In this document: piece after piece, positions 8,016 through 15,808 of the stretch
Layout of the letters: the number at the start of each line of letters is the position of its first letter
How positions within the stretch are numbered: position 1 is the stretch's first letter
Assembly (NCBI GenBank): GCA_023663635.1
Contig: JAMPHD010000023.1
Coordinates: forward strand, 1-43,821
DNA from: Acetatifactor muris
Lineage (GTDB): Bacteria; Bacillota; Clostridia; Lachnospirales; Lachnospiraceae
Length of the DNA: 43,821 nucleotides
Direction of reading: 5' to 3'
Translations under genes and position numbers: made by a program
The notes under the pieces: model-generated
Seen by the model: only the letters and a program-made list of their open reading frames with translations
The model's database searches: none
What the model was told of the DNA's origin: nothing

Positions 8016-9927
8016 CTGTCTTAATGCCCTGTAACTGTAACAGCACCCGGGCTTCCTCCGTCAATTCGTCAAATTCGGGAATCTGTCCGACCACATTGTC
8101 AGCCAGCCAGTCCATGGTGATGATCTCCTCCGGCTTGAGACTTTCCTGTTCCTGACAGCGGATCTCGCCGTCCTGTGAGCGGATCAAACCTGAGAAAGGT
8201 TGAAAACTTCCCGAGCGGATGGAATCCTTCAAAAATTCGATCAGCCGGAAGGTCTCCTGCGGTATGGAGGGGGAACAGATCAGGTCGATCACGTCCGCCG
8301 ACATACCCCACCAGTAGTTCAGGGCCTTCTTTCCTTTCTGCGCGCCGGAGTCGCTGTTGCCGCGACAGATGTTCCGCACGATCAGCTCATAAAATTTGCC
8401 CCAGTGCAAAATGGGCGTGGCCAGATTCTCAAAGTTGCCGTCCTCTTTTCGTATGTAGAGTCCGTACTCTCGGGAGGCGTGTTCCGGCGTGATGATGTCA
8501 TTGTCGGATATGAAGACGATGCCCTCCTGCTGCAGCCTCTCTCTGGGGTTGGCATTCGGAATCTTGGACCACTCCAGATGTACCTTCACATAGGGGTTGA
8601 TCATTTTGGCTCCCAGCGCAAAGGCGTTGATATTCGCCGTGGCCCCGTAGACGGGATAGTCCGCCACATAGCCCAATCTGTCCGTCCGGGACAGCGCCGC
8701 GGCGATGGCGCCCATCAGGAATTTGGCCTCATACACCCGCGCGTAATAGGTGCAGACGGAGGAGTAGGACATCAGGATGGAGCAGTTGTAAATTCGAAGT
8801 TTCGGATGCAGCACGGCGGAGCGCACACTCTGATTGATCATCTGACTGGCGGTGGTGAAGATCAGGTTACAGCCCGATTCCACGGCCTGTTCGATGGCGC
8901 TTTGCACCGTTTCCTCCGTGTCCGCTCTGTCGATGGCGAGAGTCTCAATTTTGCCGTCAAATGCCTGCTCCAGATGCAGCCTTCCGAGCTCATGGGCATA
9001 GGTCCAACCGGAAGTCTCCGTGGTCTTGGGATAGATGAAGGCGATCTTCAACGTCTCCGGTGAGATGGAGCCTGTGGGAATCAGTCTGCCCAGAAGAGAG
9101 GACTTTGATTCCTCCGGATTCTCCAACAGTTCCACGGGATTGCCCTTGTCGGCCAGTTTGATCTCCGTCCACAGTTTTTGAAGAGCTGTGAGCATTTCCT
9201 GCTCTGATTCCTGCGACACCTGTTCATAGCCGTAGATCTCCACATAGATCAGAAAGGCGTCCGAGACGGTGAGATCCAGCTTAGCCCCATGGGCTTTGGC
9301 AAAGGCCTTCTCGAAACTGCAGTAGGTCGAGTGAAAGAACAGTGTGTCCTCGTCGCTCCATGCCTCGTCCGCCTGTTTGCCCATGAGTTTCAACAGCTTG
9401 GCATAGCTGCCCTCTCTGGTAAACCAGATATTGCAGTATTTGGACACCTCATAAAAATCCAGAAATTCGTAATACAGCCGATTTTCCTTCTCATCGCTGC
9501 GCTTGGGGATCAGTCTCGTCACGGTTCCGGGGATGCTGTAGGTCCCCAGAAATTTCATGACGCTGACCCGCTTGTTGCCCTCCAACACATAAAACTGATT
9601 CATGAACTCATAGGCCACGATGGGATCGCGGATGCCGTCATCCACCTGATGTTCGTAGAGCGCCGACCACTTGAAGGCAAACTCCGAATTTTCCGGCAAA
9701 AGAGGCAGAAAATTGTGGGCGAAAGCATTGGTACGCCCCGCCGTCTTGGTGCCCACGATCCTGGAGAGCGGAATATCGATCAGCCCCAGATTGATTGGGG
9801 TCGTCACCTCTGAATAAGATAATATATCGTCCAATACGGGAAGATACGGGTATTCTCCCTTGGTCAATGCGGCCTGGTAACTTCGTCGTCCCTGTTTTAA
9901 CGCCGCGGTGTAATCGCTGATTGCCAC
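7978..9927 (-). CDS. ParB-like/BMP-family ligand-binding fusion protein
   Basis: A 649-residue protein with two recognisable parts. Residues about 40-150 resemble the ParB/sulfiredoxin-like fold: an IDIPLSRIVGTKTAGR stretch followed by DPIVAYEFMNQFYVLEGNKRVSV, where EGNKR corresponds to the conserved G-x-R region. Residues about 290-590 resemble the BMP (basic membrane protein, Med) family of periplasmic-binding-protein fold, whose members bind nucleosides. There is no signal peptide or lipobox, so unlike ordinary BMP lipoproteins this one should be cytoplasmic. No transporter genes are nearby. It begins with GTG, 8 nt after GGAGG. A nucleoside-sensing regulator is a reasonable inference only. 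The downstream phosphoesterase overlaps it. Confidence 0.75.
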   Translation of the reverse strand: MAISDYTAALKQGRRSYQAALTKGEYPYLPVLDDILSYSEVTTPINLGLIDIPLSRIVGTKTAGRTNAFAHNFLPLLPENSEFAFKWSALYEHQVDDGIRDPIVAYEFMNQFYVLEGNKRVSVMKFLGTYSIPGTVTRLIPKRSDEKENRLYYEFLDFYEVSKYCNIWFTREGSYAKLLKLMGKQADEAWSDEDTLFFHSTYCSFEKAFAKAHGAKLDLTVSDAFLIYVEIYGYEQVSQESEQEMLTALQKLWTEIKLADKGNPVELLENPEESKSSLLGRLIPTGSISPETLKIAFIYPKTTETSGWTYAHELGRLHLEQAFDGKIETLAIDRADTEETVQSAIEQAVESGCNLIFTTASQMINQSVRSAVLHPKLRIYNCSILMSYSSVCTYYARVYEAKFLMGAIAAALSRTDRLGYVADYPVYGATANINAFALGAKMINPYVKVHLEWSKIPNANPRERLQQEGIVFISDNDIITPEHASREYGLYIRKEDGNFENLATPILHWGKFYELIVRNICRGNSDSGAQKGKKALNYWWGMSADVIDLICSPSIPQETFRLIEFLKDSIRSGSFQPFSGLIRSQDGEIRCQEQESLKPEEIITMDWLADNVVGQIPEFDELTEEARVLLQLQGIKTDESKTDEPDTEK

Positions 9928-9962
9928 TGTAAAAGCCTCCTCGTAAACTTTTTATGCCTTCT

Positions 9963-9990
9963 ATTGTACCATTTTGTGCGGGACTTGCAA
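9963..9990 (-). promoter_or_regulatory. Promoter of the BMP-fusion/phosphoesterase operon
   Basis: On the minus strand -35 TTGCAA (9985-9990) and -10 TACAAT (9963-9968) are spaced by 16 bp, with a TGG extension before the -10. Confidence 0.65.
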
Positions 9991-10052
9991 GCGCGACATG
10001 CAAAATTGACATGATTTGAGCCAAAAATAACACACTGCGGGCAGGAGGGATA

Positions 10053-10061
10053 TGGTATAAT
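10053..10061 (+). promoter_or_regulatory. Extended -10 promoter upstream of the 89-bp repeats
   Basis: TGGTATAAT is an ideal extended -10 element; no good -35 is seen. Transcription from here would run through the whole repeat array before reaching the HD-domain gene at 10399, giving a leader of about 330 nt. Confidence 0.5.
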
Positions 10062-10145
10062 GTACGCGGTGGCAATGAGCAGTGCACATTCGTACGATGA
10101 AAAAATGGCAGTTTACTGACAATTTTTTCAGAGTGCGGATGTATA

Positions 10146-10377
10146 GGGCGAAGCCCGCGAGCGAGGAAAACCGCAGGTTTTTCGAGCGCGCACTGCGAAG
10201 ACGGTACAGTATGTCCATACTCGCGGTGGGAGAGGGGCGAAGCCCGCGAGCGAGGAAAACCGCAGGTTTTTCGAGCGCGCACTGCGAAGACGGTACAGTA
10301 TGTCCATACTCGCGGTGGGAGAGGGGCGAAGCCCGCGAGCGAGGAAAACCGCAGGTTTTTCGAGCGCGCACTGCGAA
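10146..10377. repeat. Three tandem 89-bp repeats
   Basis: Two full units (10146-10234 and 10235-10323) and a partial third (10324-10377) repeat with a period of exactly 89 bp and are almost identical. Each contains an imperfect 16-bp inverted repeat around AAAACC-GCA-GGTTTT flanked by GCGAGC and GAGCGCGC. The array is GC-rich and lies in the intergenic region between divergent genes. ORFs on both strands here are products of the repeat and are not considered genes. It resembles REP/BIME-like intergenic repeats rather than CRISPR. Confidence 0.9.
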
Positions 10378-10398
10378 ACGCAGCCGGTGGAGGAATAT

Positions 10399-10977
10399 AT
10401 GAGAGAAGATATTTTAGCGGATCTGCAAAAAGAAATATATAACAGATGTCAGGAATCAACCAACAAATTTGGGCCGGGATGCTGGCATCACATTGTAGCA
10501 GTGGTCAAAAACGCGGAGATTTTGGCCGAAAGATATGGAGCCGACAAGGAGATCGTCATGATCGCGGCATGGCTGCATGACATCGCCTCCATTACGGACT
10601 ATAGCCTGTATGAACTCCATCATATCCACGGGGCGGGACTGGCATATGACATTCTCAAAAGATACGGCTATGAAGACAATAAGATCGCGTTGGTACAAAA
10701 ATGCATCCGCAATCACAGGGGCAGTGTGGTTGCGGACAAGAGCAGCCCCGAGGAATTGTGCGTGGCCGACGCGGACGCGCTCTCACACTTTGACAACGTG
10801 CCCGCCCTGCTGTATTTGGCCTATGCGCAAAGAGACATGGACATTGAAGAGGGCAAAAAATTTGTACGGGATAAATTGCAGAGGAGTTTTCAAAAATTAT
10901 CCGCGGAGAGCAAAGAGTTCTGTCGGGATAAATTTGAGAAGGCGATGGAGGTATTGGGAGCACATGCAATGTATTGA
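10399..10977 (+). CDS. HD-domain phosphohydrolase-like protein
   Basis: A 192-residue soluble protein of the HD superfamily of metal-dependent phosphohydrolases. Metal-ligand candidates are His30/His31 (WHHIVAV), His60-Asp61 (WLHDIASI), a His-x-x-His pair in ELHHIHGAGLA, and an Asp in DADALSHF. The substrate is not evident; small HD proteins of this size often act on nucleotides. The start is fixed by GGAGG 5 nt upstream of ATG 10399; the longer frame only runs back into the 89-bp repeats. Its stop codon overlaps the -35 of the next promoter. Confidence 0.8.
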   Translation: MREDILADLQKEIYNRCQESTNKFGPGCWHHIVAVVKNAEILAERYGADKEIVMIAAWLHDIASITDYSLYELHHIHGAGLAYDILKRYGYEDNKIALVQKCIRNHRGSVVADKSSPEELCVADADALSHFDNVPALLYLAYAQRDMDIEEGKKFVRDKLQRSFQKLSAESKEFCRDKFEKAMEVLGAHAMY

Positions 10978-11002
10978 CGCTGTATTTTTCGGATAGTATA
11001 AT
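10974..11002 (+). promoter_or_regulatory. Near-consensus promoter with no intact gene behind it
   Basis: TTGACG (10974-10979) and TATAAT (10997-11002) are spaced by 17 bp. The -35 overlaps the stop codon of the HD-domain gene. Downstream only an antitoxin remnant is found before two minus-strand genes. Confidence 0.7.
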
Positions 11003-11027
11003 ATTGTGAAGGAAAGGGGTTGATATT

Positions 11028-11101
11028 ATGGCGACTACCTTTCTGATGAGGAAACGCTCAAGGCCATTAATGACGCAAGACATGGAAGGAATTATAGGTA
11101 A
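11028..11101 (+). pseudogene. Remnant of an antitoxin-like gene
   Basis: After an AGGGG ribosome binding site and an ATG at 11028, the frame beginning at 11030 reads GDYLSDEETLKAINDARHGR and ends shortly after with NYR and a stop at 11099-11101. This looks like the C-terminal tail of RelB/Phd-type antitoxins (DEETLxAIxDARxGRN). The ATG is in a different frame, so the start and body are missing or frameshifted. In its own frame the ATG gives only a 33-codon peptide. Between 11102 and 11253 nothing else is seen except a short palindrome. Confidence 0.4.
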
Positions 11102-11198
11102 TTGCAAAACAAGTACAGTGCCATAGAGACAGTGCGGGTTTGAGCAATAGTAGTCCTAAGTGCTCATCACCGGTGATAATGGAATTTCATACATTTTG

Positions 11199-11210
11199 TT
11201 TGTATACAAA
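11199..11210. promoter_or_regulatory. 12-bp palindrome TTTGTATACAAA
   Basis: A perfect palindrome in the context TTTTGTTTGTATACAAAAGG, just downstream of the toxin gene. A similar sequence, TTGTTTGGTATACAGTG, lies in the promoter of the same toxin-antitoxin operon (11835-11851), so both may be sites for the antitoxin. Confidence 0.35.
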
Positions 11211-11253
11211 AGGCATGGACATTAAAGAAAGTATGGTATTTTCGTCTTGGTTA

Positions 11254-11532
11254 CTACATTTTAAAAATATCCGCATGCGATCCGGTATCGACAAGTGTTA
11301 ATGTCAGAATATCATTTTCAAGAAGATAGACCAAGAGCCAATCAGGTTTGATATGGCATTCCCGAAACTTTTGAAATTTGCCGCTTAATCCGTGGTCGCG
11401 ATATTTCGATTCCAATTTTTTGCCCTGACGCAGATTATTGATCACTTCATCCAAAAGCGCGGTATCCAAGCCACGTTTTTTCATGAGCTTGTAGCTCTTT
11501 TTGAACGTGGGTGTAAATTTTAACGTATACAT
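11254..11532 (-). CDS. yafQ: Type II toxin, YafQ/RelE-family mRNA interferase
   Basis: A 92-residue basic protein of the YafQ branch of RelE-type toxins, which cleave mRNA on the ribosome. Residues matching the E. coli YafQ catalytic set are His47, His60, Asp64 (with Trp65), His86 and Phe90, in the motifs RDHGLSG, ECHIKPDWLL and GSHADIF. All look intact, so the toxin is probably active. It overlaps the upstream antitoxin gene by one base, the usual antitoxin-first arrangement. The symbol follows family resemblance only. Confidence 0.9.
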   Translation of the reverse strand: MYTLKFTPTFKKSYKLMKKRGLDTALLDEVINNLRQGKKLESKYRDHGLSGKFQKFRECHIKPDWLLVYLLENDILTLTLVDTGSHADIFKM

Positions 11533-11804
11533 TAGTCTTCCAAAGCCTTTTTCAGATCTTCCATGGAAGAATATCCTTTGATGTCAGGATCGCGGGATAT
11601 ACGTTGGGCTTCTTCCATTGCCGCCAGAGTACGAGGGCCGTACGGAGGCATCTCTACCGCAAAAGGCAGACCTCCATGAAGTATACATTGATGCAGAAAA
11701 AGATTAACTGCGCCGGACATATCCAGTCCGAGATCTTTAAATAAAGCCATGGCTTGTTTTTTGATATCAGCGTCAATACGGATTTGGGTTGGTGCTGTAG
11801 CCAT
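11532..11804 (-). CDS. dinJ: Type II antitoxin, RelB/DinJ family
   Basis: A 90-residue protein with an N-terminal ribbon-helix-helix region (TQIRIDADIKKQAMALFKDLG, broken here only for description, residues 6-26) followed by the DinJ hallmark MSGAVNLFLHQCILHGGLPF. The flexible C-terminal part should wrap and block the YafQ-type toxin encoded next. The start follows an AGGCGG-type site. The complex is expected to repress its own promoter. Confidence 0.9.
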   Translation of the reverse strand: MATAPTQIRIDADIKKQAMALFKDLGLDMSGAVNLFLHQCILHGGLPFAVEMPPYGPRTLAAMEEAQRISRDPDIKGYSSMEDLKKALED

Positions 11805-11826
11805 TTAATCACCGCCTTTCAGATAT

Positions 11827-11855
11827 ATTATATGTTGTTTGGTATACAGTGTCAA
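11827..11855 (-). promoter_or_regulatory. Consensus promoter of the toxin-antitoxin operon
   Basis: On the minus strand a perfect TTGACA (11850-11855), a 17-bp spacer and a perfect TATAAT (11827-11832). The spacer contains GTATAC within a TTGTTTGGTATACAGTG sequence, a likely operator. Confidence 0.8.
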
Positions 11856-11945
11856 CTAAACGGGAAATTATTTGATGGAATTATATGGAAATTTTGCGGG
11901 AATTTCCAATTTCCGACATATGAAGTCCTTCCACGAGGAAAAACG

Positions 11946-12515
11946 ATGGGCGAAAACAGAGATTATTTTAATCAGGCGTTGTCCGATTTTATGTTTGAGG
12001 TGGCCAGTGGCGGCTCCATACGCCATCTGGTGGATCTGGGGTACTCCGTGGATCAGATCATGGAGAGGCTTGCGTTTCCGACACCCAGGGAGCGGGTGGA
12101 AAACGCGGTGTACAGATATATGACGGAGACGGGAATGCTGTTGGAGGAACTGCCGGTTCCCGCGGAGTCGTTGCGCAAAGCGGTTTTGGAGGCATCACAC
12201 CCGGACCGGATCAGCGCGAGATTTCTGCGGCTCATTGAGCAAAACGGTGAGGAGAACGCTTATCTGTGCTGTCCTTTCGGGTATTTGCGGAAAAATGATC
12301 CAAAGACGTTGGAGAAATTGTTGTCCGGTCTCAATTCCAGAGAACAGGAGTATATCCGGGGCATCCGTTGGCAGAGGAACCGCATGTATCACAGACTGAA
12401 CGGAAGGATGCGGGAGATCGCCGCGAAACTGGTCCTCAAAGGCGGTATGGAGGCGGAGTGCGTCTTTCTTAAGACGGGAGAGGAACTGTTGGTGCGCAGG
12501 GAGAAAAAGTTTTGA
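11946..12515 (+). CDS. Uncharacterised protein upstream of the Tad-like operon
   Basis: A 189-residue soluble, mostly helical, charged protein that I do not recognise. It has the run GGSIRHLVDLGYSVDQI near residues 22-38, a small Cys pair at CCPFGYL (about 117-123) and a basic C-terminal half with NSREQEYIRGIRWQRNRMYH. No membrane segment or signal peptide is visible. ATG 11946 is chosen because GAGG lies 7 nt upstream; the frame is open further up without a better start. The next promoter begins 10 bp after its stop, so it is probably transcribed separately from the Tad-like genes although on the same strand. Confidence 0.6.
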   Translation: MGENRDYFNQALSDFMFEVASGGSIRHLVDLGYSVDQIMERLAFPTPRERVENAVYRYMTETGMLLEELPVPAESLRKAVLEASHPDRISARFLRLIEQNGEENAYLCCPFGYLRKNDPKTLEKLLSGLNSREQEYIRGIRWQRNRMYHRLNGRMREIAAKLVLKGGMEAECVFLKTGEELLVRREKKF

Positions 12516-12525
12516 TTTTGGGGTA

Positions 12526-12554
12526 TTGACATTTGAATCAAAAGGGTGTAAATT
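12526..12554 (+). promoter_or_regulatory. Promoter of the Tad-like operon
   Basis: A perfect -35 TTGACA (12526-12531), 17-bp spacer and -10 TAAATT (12549-12554). It lies about 240 bp before the CpaF start. Confidence 0.65.
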
Positions 12555-12562
12555 TTAGCTTA

Positions 12563-12605
12563 CCCGATGATGTCGGCTGCACCCGTCGGCGCAGGGCATC
12601 GGGTC
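12563..12605 (+). promoter_or_regulatory. Hairpin at the 5' end of the Tad-operon leader
   Basis: ACCCGATG (12563-12570) pairs with CATCGGGT (12598-12605), and CTGC/GCAG form an inner stem. It starts right after the expected transcription start. No T tract follows, so it is not a terminator. The remaining leader to 12800 is AT-rich, and no convincing gene or known riboswitch was recognised in it. Confidence 0.45.
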
Positions 12606-12800
12606 ATGGTCTGTATGATTTTCAAGTTGGCGTATCAATTTCTTATTCTAAGCATCTGAGTTTTTCAGTTTTGATCAATTCCCAATTATTAGAATTCAAG
12701 AGTTTATGTCTGTCAGGTATGTGCTTGCGGGATGTCTGTTTTTGGTACTCTTTTGGCATCTTATAAGGACTTTTCCGTGACAGGCGGGAAAGGAGGTTTG

Positions 12801-13946
12801 ATGGGAGAAGACAGAGAGAACAACGATTATGTGGAGCAGGGACTTCACCGTCTGGTGGACGATTATCTGACACAGAAACAGGCATCCCTGATGCAGATGC
12901 GGCGGGGGACGCTCGGCAGGGAGGGCTTTCTGCAGGAGGCGGGAGAGCATTTGCGGCTGAAGGGCATCGCGGACGGGGAGAGCGCGGAGAGGATACTCAA
13001 AGCGTTTGAGCAGTATATTTTCGGATATTCCAAGCTCTCGCCGCTGATCGATGACAGGTCGATATCGGATATCCGCATCATCAGCTTTGACAATATCCGC
13101 GTCAAGAGGGAGGGGCGGCGCATGGATGCGGGAATCTCCTTTGCCGACGAGAGAGAGTACAGACAGTTCATAGATTATATCGCCACCAAAAATCAGGTCA
13201 ATATATCCAATCTCAACGTGATCCAGCGTTTCACGGACTCAGAGAGTCATCCGGATTTTATCCTTCGTTTTACATTATCCATGCCGCTCGTCAACACCTA
13301 CAGTGAGCCTTATCTGTGCATCCGAAAGGTTCCCCGCTCTTTTCCTCAGATACGGGATCTGGTGCAAAGACAGATGATGAGTGAGGAGACGGCGCAGCTT
13401 TTGGTACGGCGTTTCAGGCAGGGTTCCACCATCATCTGCGGGGGAAATTCCTCCGGGAAGACCACGCTCCTCAACGCGCTGAAGGAGACTCTGCCGGACG
13501 ATATGGCGGTGTTAGTGACACAACAGGCGGATGAACTCACCACACTCTATCATCCGGACATGATGTTCCTGCACAGTCTGCCGGGCAGCACGGAGAGCCG
13601 GGTGCATTATGATCTGAAACATATCAGCATTGCGGGCCTGACCATGGATGTGGACTGTTTTATCATCGGTGAGATCAAGGGAGAGGAGGCGTTGTATCTG
13701 CTGAACGCGGCCTGCACGGGGCAGTTGTGCGCTGCCACCATCCATGCGTCTTCGGCGGATCGGGCGGCGGATAAACTGGTGGATTACGCCATGTATGAGA
13801 GCCGGTATGCCCGGGATGAACTGATGCGGATGATGGATTGTTTTCAGACCTTTGTGTTTATGAGACAGTTCAGAGTCGAGGAAATTTATGCCTGTAAAGG
13901 TTGGAATGAACAGAGAAGGAGTCTTATGTATGAGCGAATATTATAG
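12801..13946 (+). CDS. cpaF: CpaF/TadA-type secretion ATPase
   Basis: A 381-residue type II/IV secretion ATPase that would power assembly of a Tad/Flp-like pilus from the cytoplasmic face of the membrane. The Walker A loop GGNSSGKTT has its lysine at 220, the Walker B-like segment FIIGEIKGEE has Glu291, and the His box ATIHASSADRAADKLVDYA follows, as is usual for CpaF. The N-terminal domain includes LSPLIDDRSISDIRI and VKREGRRM. The start at ATG 12801 follows AAAGGAGG by 4 nt. It heads a compact cluster; the next gene starts inside its last 17 bases. Confidence 0.92.
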   Translation: MGEDRENNDYVEQGLHRLVDDYLTQKQASLMQMRRGTLGREGFLQEAGEHLRLKGIADGESAERILKAFEQYIFGYSKLSPLIDDRSISDIRIISFDNIRVKREGRRMDAGISFADEREYRQFIDYIATKNQVNISNLNVIQRFTDSESHPDFILRFTLSMPLVNTYSEPYLCIRKVPRSFPQIRDLVQRQMMSEETAQLLVRRFRQGSTIICGGNSSGKTTLLNALKETLPDDMAVLVTQQADELTTLYHPDMMFLHSLPGSTESRVHYDLKHISIAGLTMDVDCFIIGEIKGEEALYLLNAACTGQLCAATIHASSADRAADKLVDYAMYESRYARDELMRMMDCFQTFVFMRQFRVEEIYACKGWNEQRRSLMYERIL

Positions 13947-14880
13947 AGAATGGATGTACGCGTTGATCTTTATCCTTCTGTCCGGAGGATTCGGACTTTG
14001 GTGTGTGCGGGACAGACGGCCGATCAATCTCGGAAAACTGATGCGACGGGGCAAAGAGGAGATGGACGAGGCGGCGCGCCTGAGACTTTTGGAGGATCGA
14101 AGACACTTGCTGACCCTGCAGGAGGGACATTCTCTCCGGTATCGGTTGGACAGAGAGCTTGATTACAGCGGGTGGAAAAGGCGTTTTCCCTTTCTGACGG
14201 CGGAGCTGTGGATGGCGCTCAATCTGTTGCCGGCGGCGCTTTGGGCGGTGATGCTGCCCGTGGGATTCGGTTGGCTGCATTGGTTCGTGGGAGCGGTCGC
14301 GCTGTGGGGCTTGGAATATCTGGTCCTTCAGATCTGTAAGGCGAGAGCCTTTCGCAGCGTCAACTCAAATCTGATCAAATTCATGGATTTTCTCGGAAAT
14401 TACAGTATTGCCGCGGGGGAGTTGAGCGGTATTTTTACACAGATCAGCAGATATCTGGAGGAGCCTTTGCGTTCCGTCCTGGATGAGTGCAGTTATGAGA
14501 TGCAGACCACGGGGGATACCAGGTTGGCGCTTCTGTCCATGGCGGAGAAGATAGAACATCCCAAGTTTAAGGAGTTGGTGCGCAATATGGAGATCAGTGT
14601 GCGGTACTGCGCCGACTTTACCTATCTGGTGAACGGGAGCCGCCGGATGATGCGGGAATATCTGCGACTGCGGGAGGAGCGCAAAGGCATGGTGAGAGAG
14701 GCGGCGATCAATATGTTGCTGTTATTGCTGATGTCCGGGATCACCCTGACGATCGTGGCGGGATTGGCGGAGACTTCCGTGTGGACTTTGCTGAAGGATA
14801 CCATCCCGGGCAGAGTGGCAACCGGAGTCGTGGCATTGATCCTGTTGCTGTTTCTGAGAAAATGCTCTGAGAGGAGGTGA
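13930..14880 (+). CDS. tadB: TadB-like inner-membrane platform protein
   Basis: A 316-residue membrane protein. A hydrophobic segment lies near residues 9-26, two more around 98-142, a cytoplasmic helical T2SSF-like region follows (FMDFLGNYSIAAGELSGIF), and two C-terminal membrane helices are near 262-310. With the next gene it should form the membrane platform on which the CpaF ATPase acts. ATG 13930 is 8 nt after AAGGAG and overlaps the end of cpaF, so translation is coupled. The assignment rests on topology and position more than on strong sequence motifs. Confidence 0.75.
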   Translation: MSEYYREWMYALIFILLSGGFGLWCVRDRRPINLGKLMRRGKEEMDEAARLRLLEDRRHLLTLQEGHSLRYRLDRELDYSGWKRRFPFLTAELWMALNLLPAALWAVMLPVGFGWLHWFVGAVALWGLEYLVLQICKARAFRSVNSNLIKFMDFLGNYSIAAGELSGIFTQISRYLEEPLRSVLDECSYEMQTTGDTRLALLSMAEKIEHPKFKELVRNMEISVRYCADFTYLVNGSRRMMREYLRLREERKGMVREAAINMLLLLLMSGITLTIVAGLAETSVWTLLKDTIPGRVATGVVALILLLFLRKCSERR

Positions 14881-14884
14881 GAAC

Positions 14885-15721
14885 TTGAGTGAAGAGACTA
14901 TCATGATGTGGGTGCGCGTTTTGCCCCCGGTGGCAGCAGGTATTATGTTTGCGGGCATTCCGGTTTTGGCGGGCAGTCGCGGTTCGCGCAGACTGCTGCG
15001 CGCCTGTGAGGAACTTGGCGGTTATCTGGCGCTGCGCAGTCGGGACAGTGACAGGTATAAGAGGACGGCGGAGTGGCTCTGCAAAAAGGGAGCTGTCTTC
15101 CATTCTGGGAATTGGCTGCAGCCGCTCACTTTTTTGGCCATGAATCTGTCAATGGCCTCCGTGGGGGCCGTCATCGGACTCTGCCTGTCTCCATGGCTCG
15201 CAGTCCCCCTGGCGGTGGGGTTTTATTTTATACCGGGGCTGTTGGTGCGCTATCTGGATCATCGGGACAATGAGAGGTTGCTGCCGGAGTTGAAACTGAT
15301 CTATCACGGTCTGGAGATTCAGATCCGCGCGGGAGTATATATGACGGACGCTCTGGCGGAGTGTTACGCGGGGATTCAGAATACACGGCTGAGACAGGCG
15401 CTCTTGGATCTGGCGGGGGCGATTGCAGTGAAAGCGGATGTGTATGACGCGCTGAACCGGTTTCAGACTTCGTTTGACAACCGTTATATTGACGCGCTGT
15501 GTATTACTTTGCTGCAGGCTCTGGAGTCCGGAAAGGCCGTGGAACTGTTGGGGGATATCGCGGAGCAGGTAAAAGATATGGAGGTGTCAGTGATGAACCG
15601 CAGAAAGGGCGCGCTGGACCGCAGTGTCACATTTTATCAGTTGGGGATCCTGGCAGCAGTGTTGGGGCTTGTACTCTACGCCTGCGTCACACGCATGTTT
15701 GCGGCGGCGCTGTACTTCTAG
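14885..15721 (+). CDS. tadC: TadC-like inner-membrane platform protein
   Basis: A 278-residue membrane protein with an N-terminal helix, a long hydrophobic pair around residues 79-120, a cytoplasmic T2SSF-like part (LPELKLIYHGLEIQIRAGVYM, positions about 136-156; then ALESGKAVELLGDIAEQ) and a C-terminal helix. This is the standard TadC layout. It starts with TTG after GAGGAGGTGA, 4 bp after the stop of the TadB-like gene. An 87-bp gap with no clear terminator separates it from the pilin gene. Confidence 0.8.
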   Translation: MSEETIMMWVRVLPPVAAGIMFAGIPVLAGSRGSRRLLRACEELGGYLALRSRDSDRYKRTAEWLCKKGAVFHSGNWLQPLTFLAMNLSMASVGAVIGLCLSPWLAVPLAVGFYFIPGLLVRYLDHRDNERLLPELKLIYHGLEIQIRAGVYMTDALAECYAGIQNTRLRQALLDLAGAIAVKADVYDALNRFQTSFDNRYIDALCITLLQALESGKAVELLGDIAEQVKDMEVSVMNRRKGALDRSVTFYQLGILAAVLGLVLYACVTRMFAAALYF

Positions 15722-15808
15722 CGCAAATTTGGAAAATTTGGCATGAAACCCGTCACGGGGCGTTCCGGAAAGCGTTTCCGGAAAAAACATAAATGAGAGG
15801 AGAAAGGT

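Noticed and set aside
10146..10377. Possible CRISPR array
   Set aside because: The 89-bp units are tandem copies over their whole length, with no short repeats separated by unique spacers and no cas genes.
9638..10459. 273-codon minus-strand frame and other ORFs across the 89-bp repeats
   Set aside because: They only translate the repeat in three identical blocks, overlap the BMP-fusion gene, and have no ribosome binding site.
12555..12640. Cyclic di-GMP riboswitch in the Tad-operon leader
   Set aside because: A GCAGGGC stretch recalls GEMM-I, but the second conserved part (GACGCAAAGC type) and the overall pairing are absent.
12533..12766. 77-codon ORF in the Tad-operon leader
   Set aside because: Its start lies inside the promoter spacer and no ribosome binding site precedes it.
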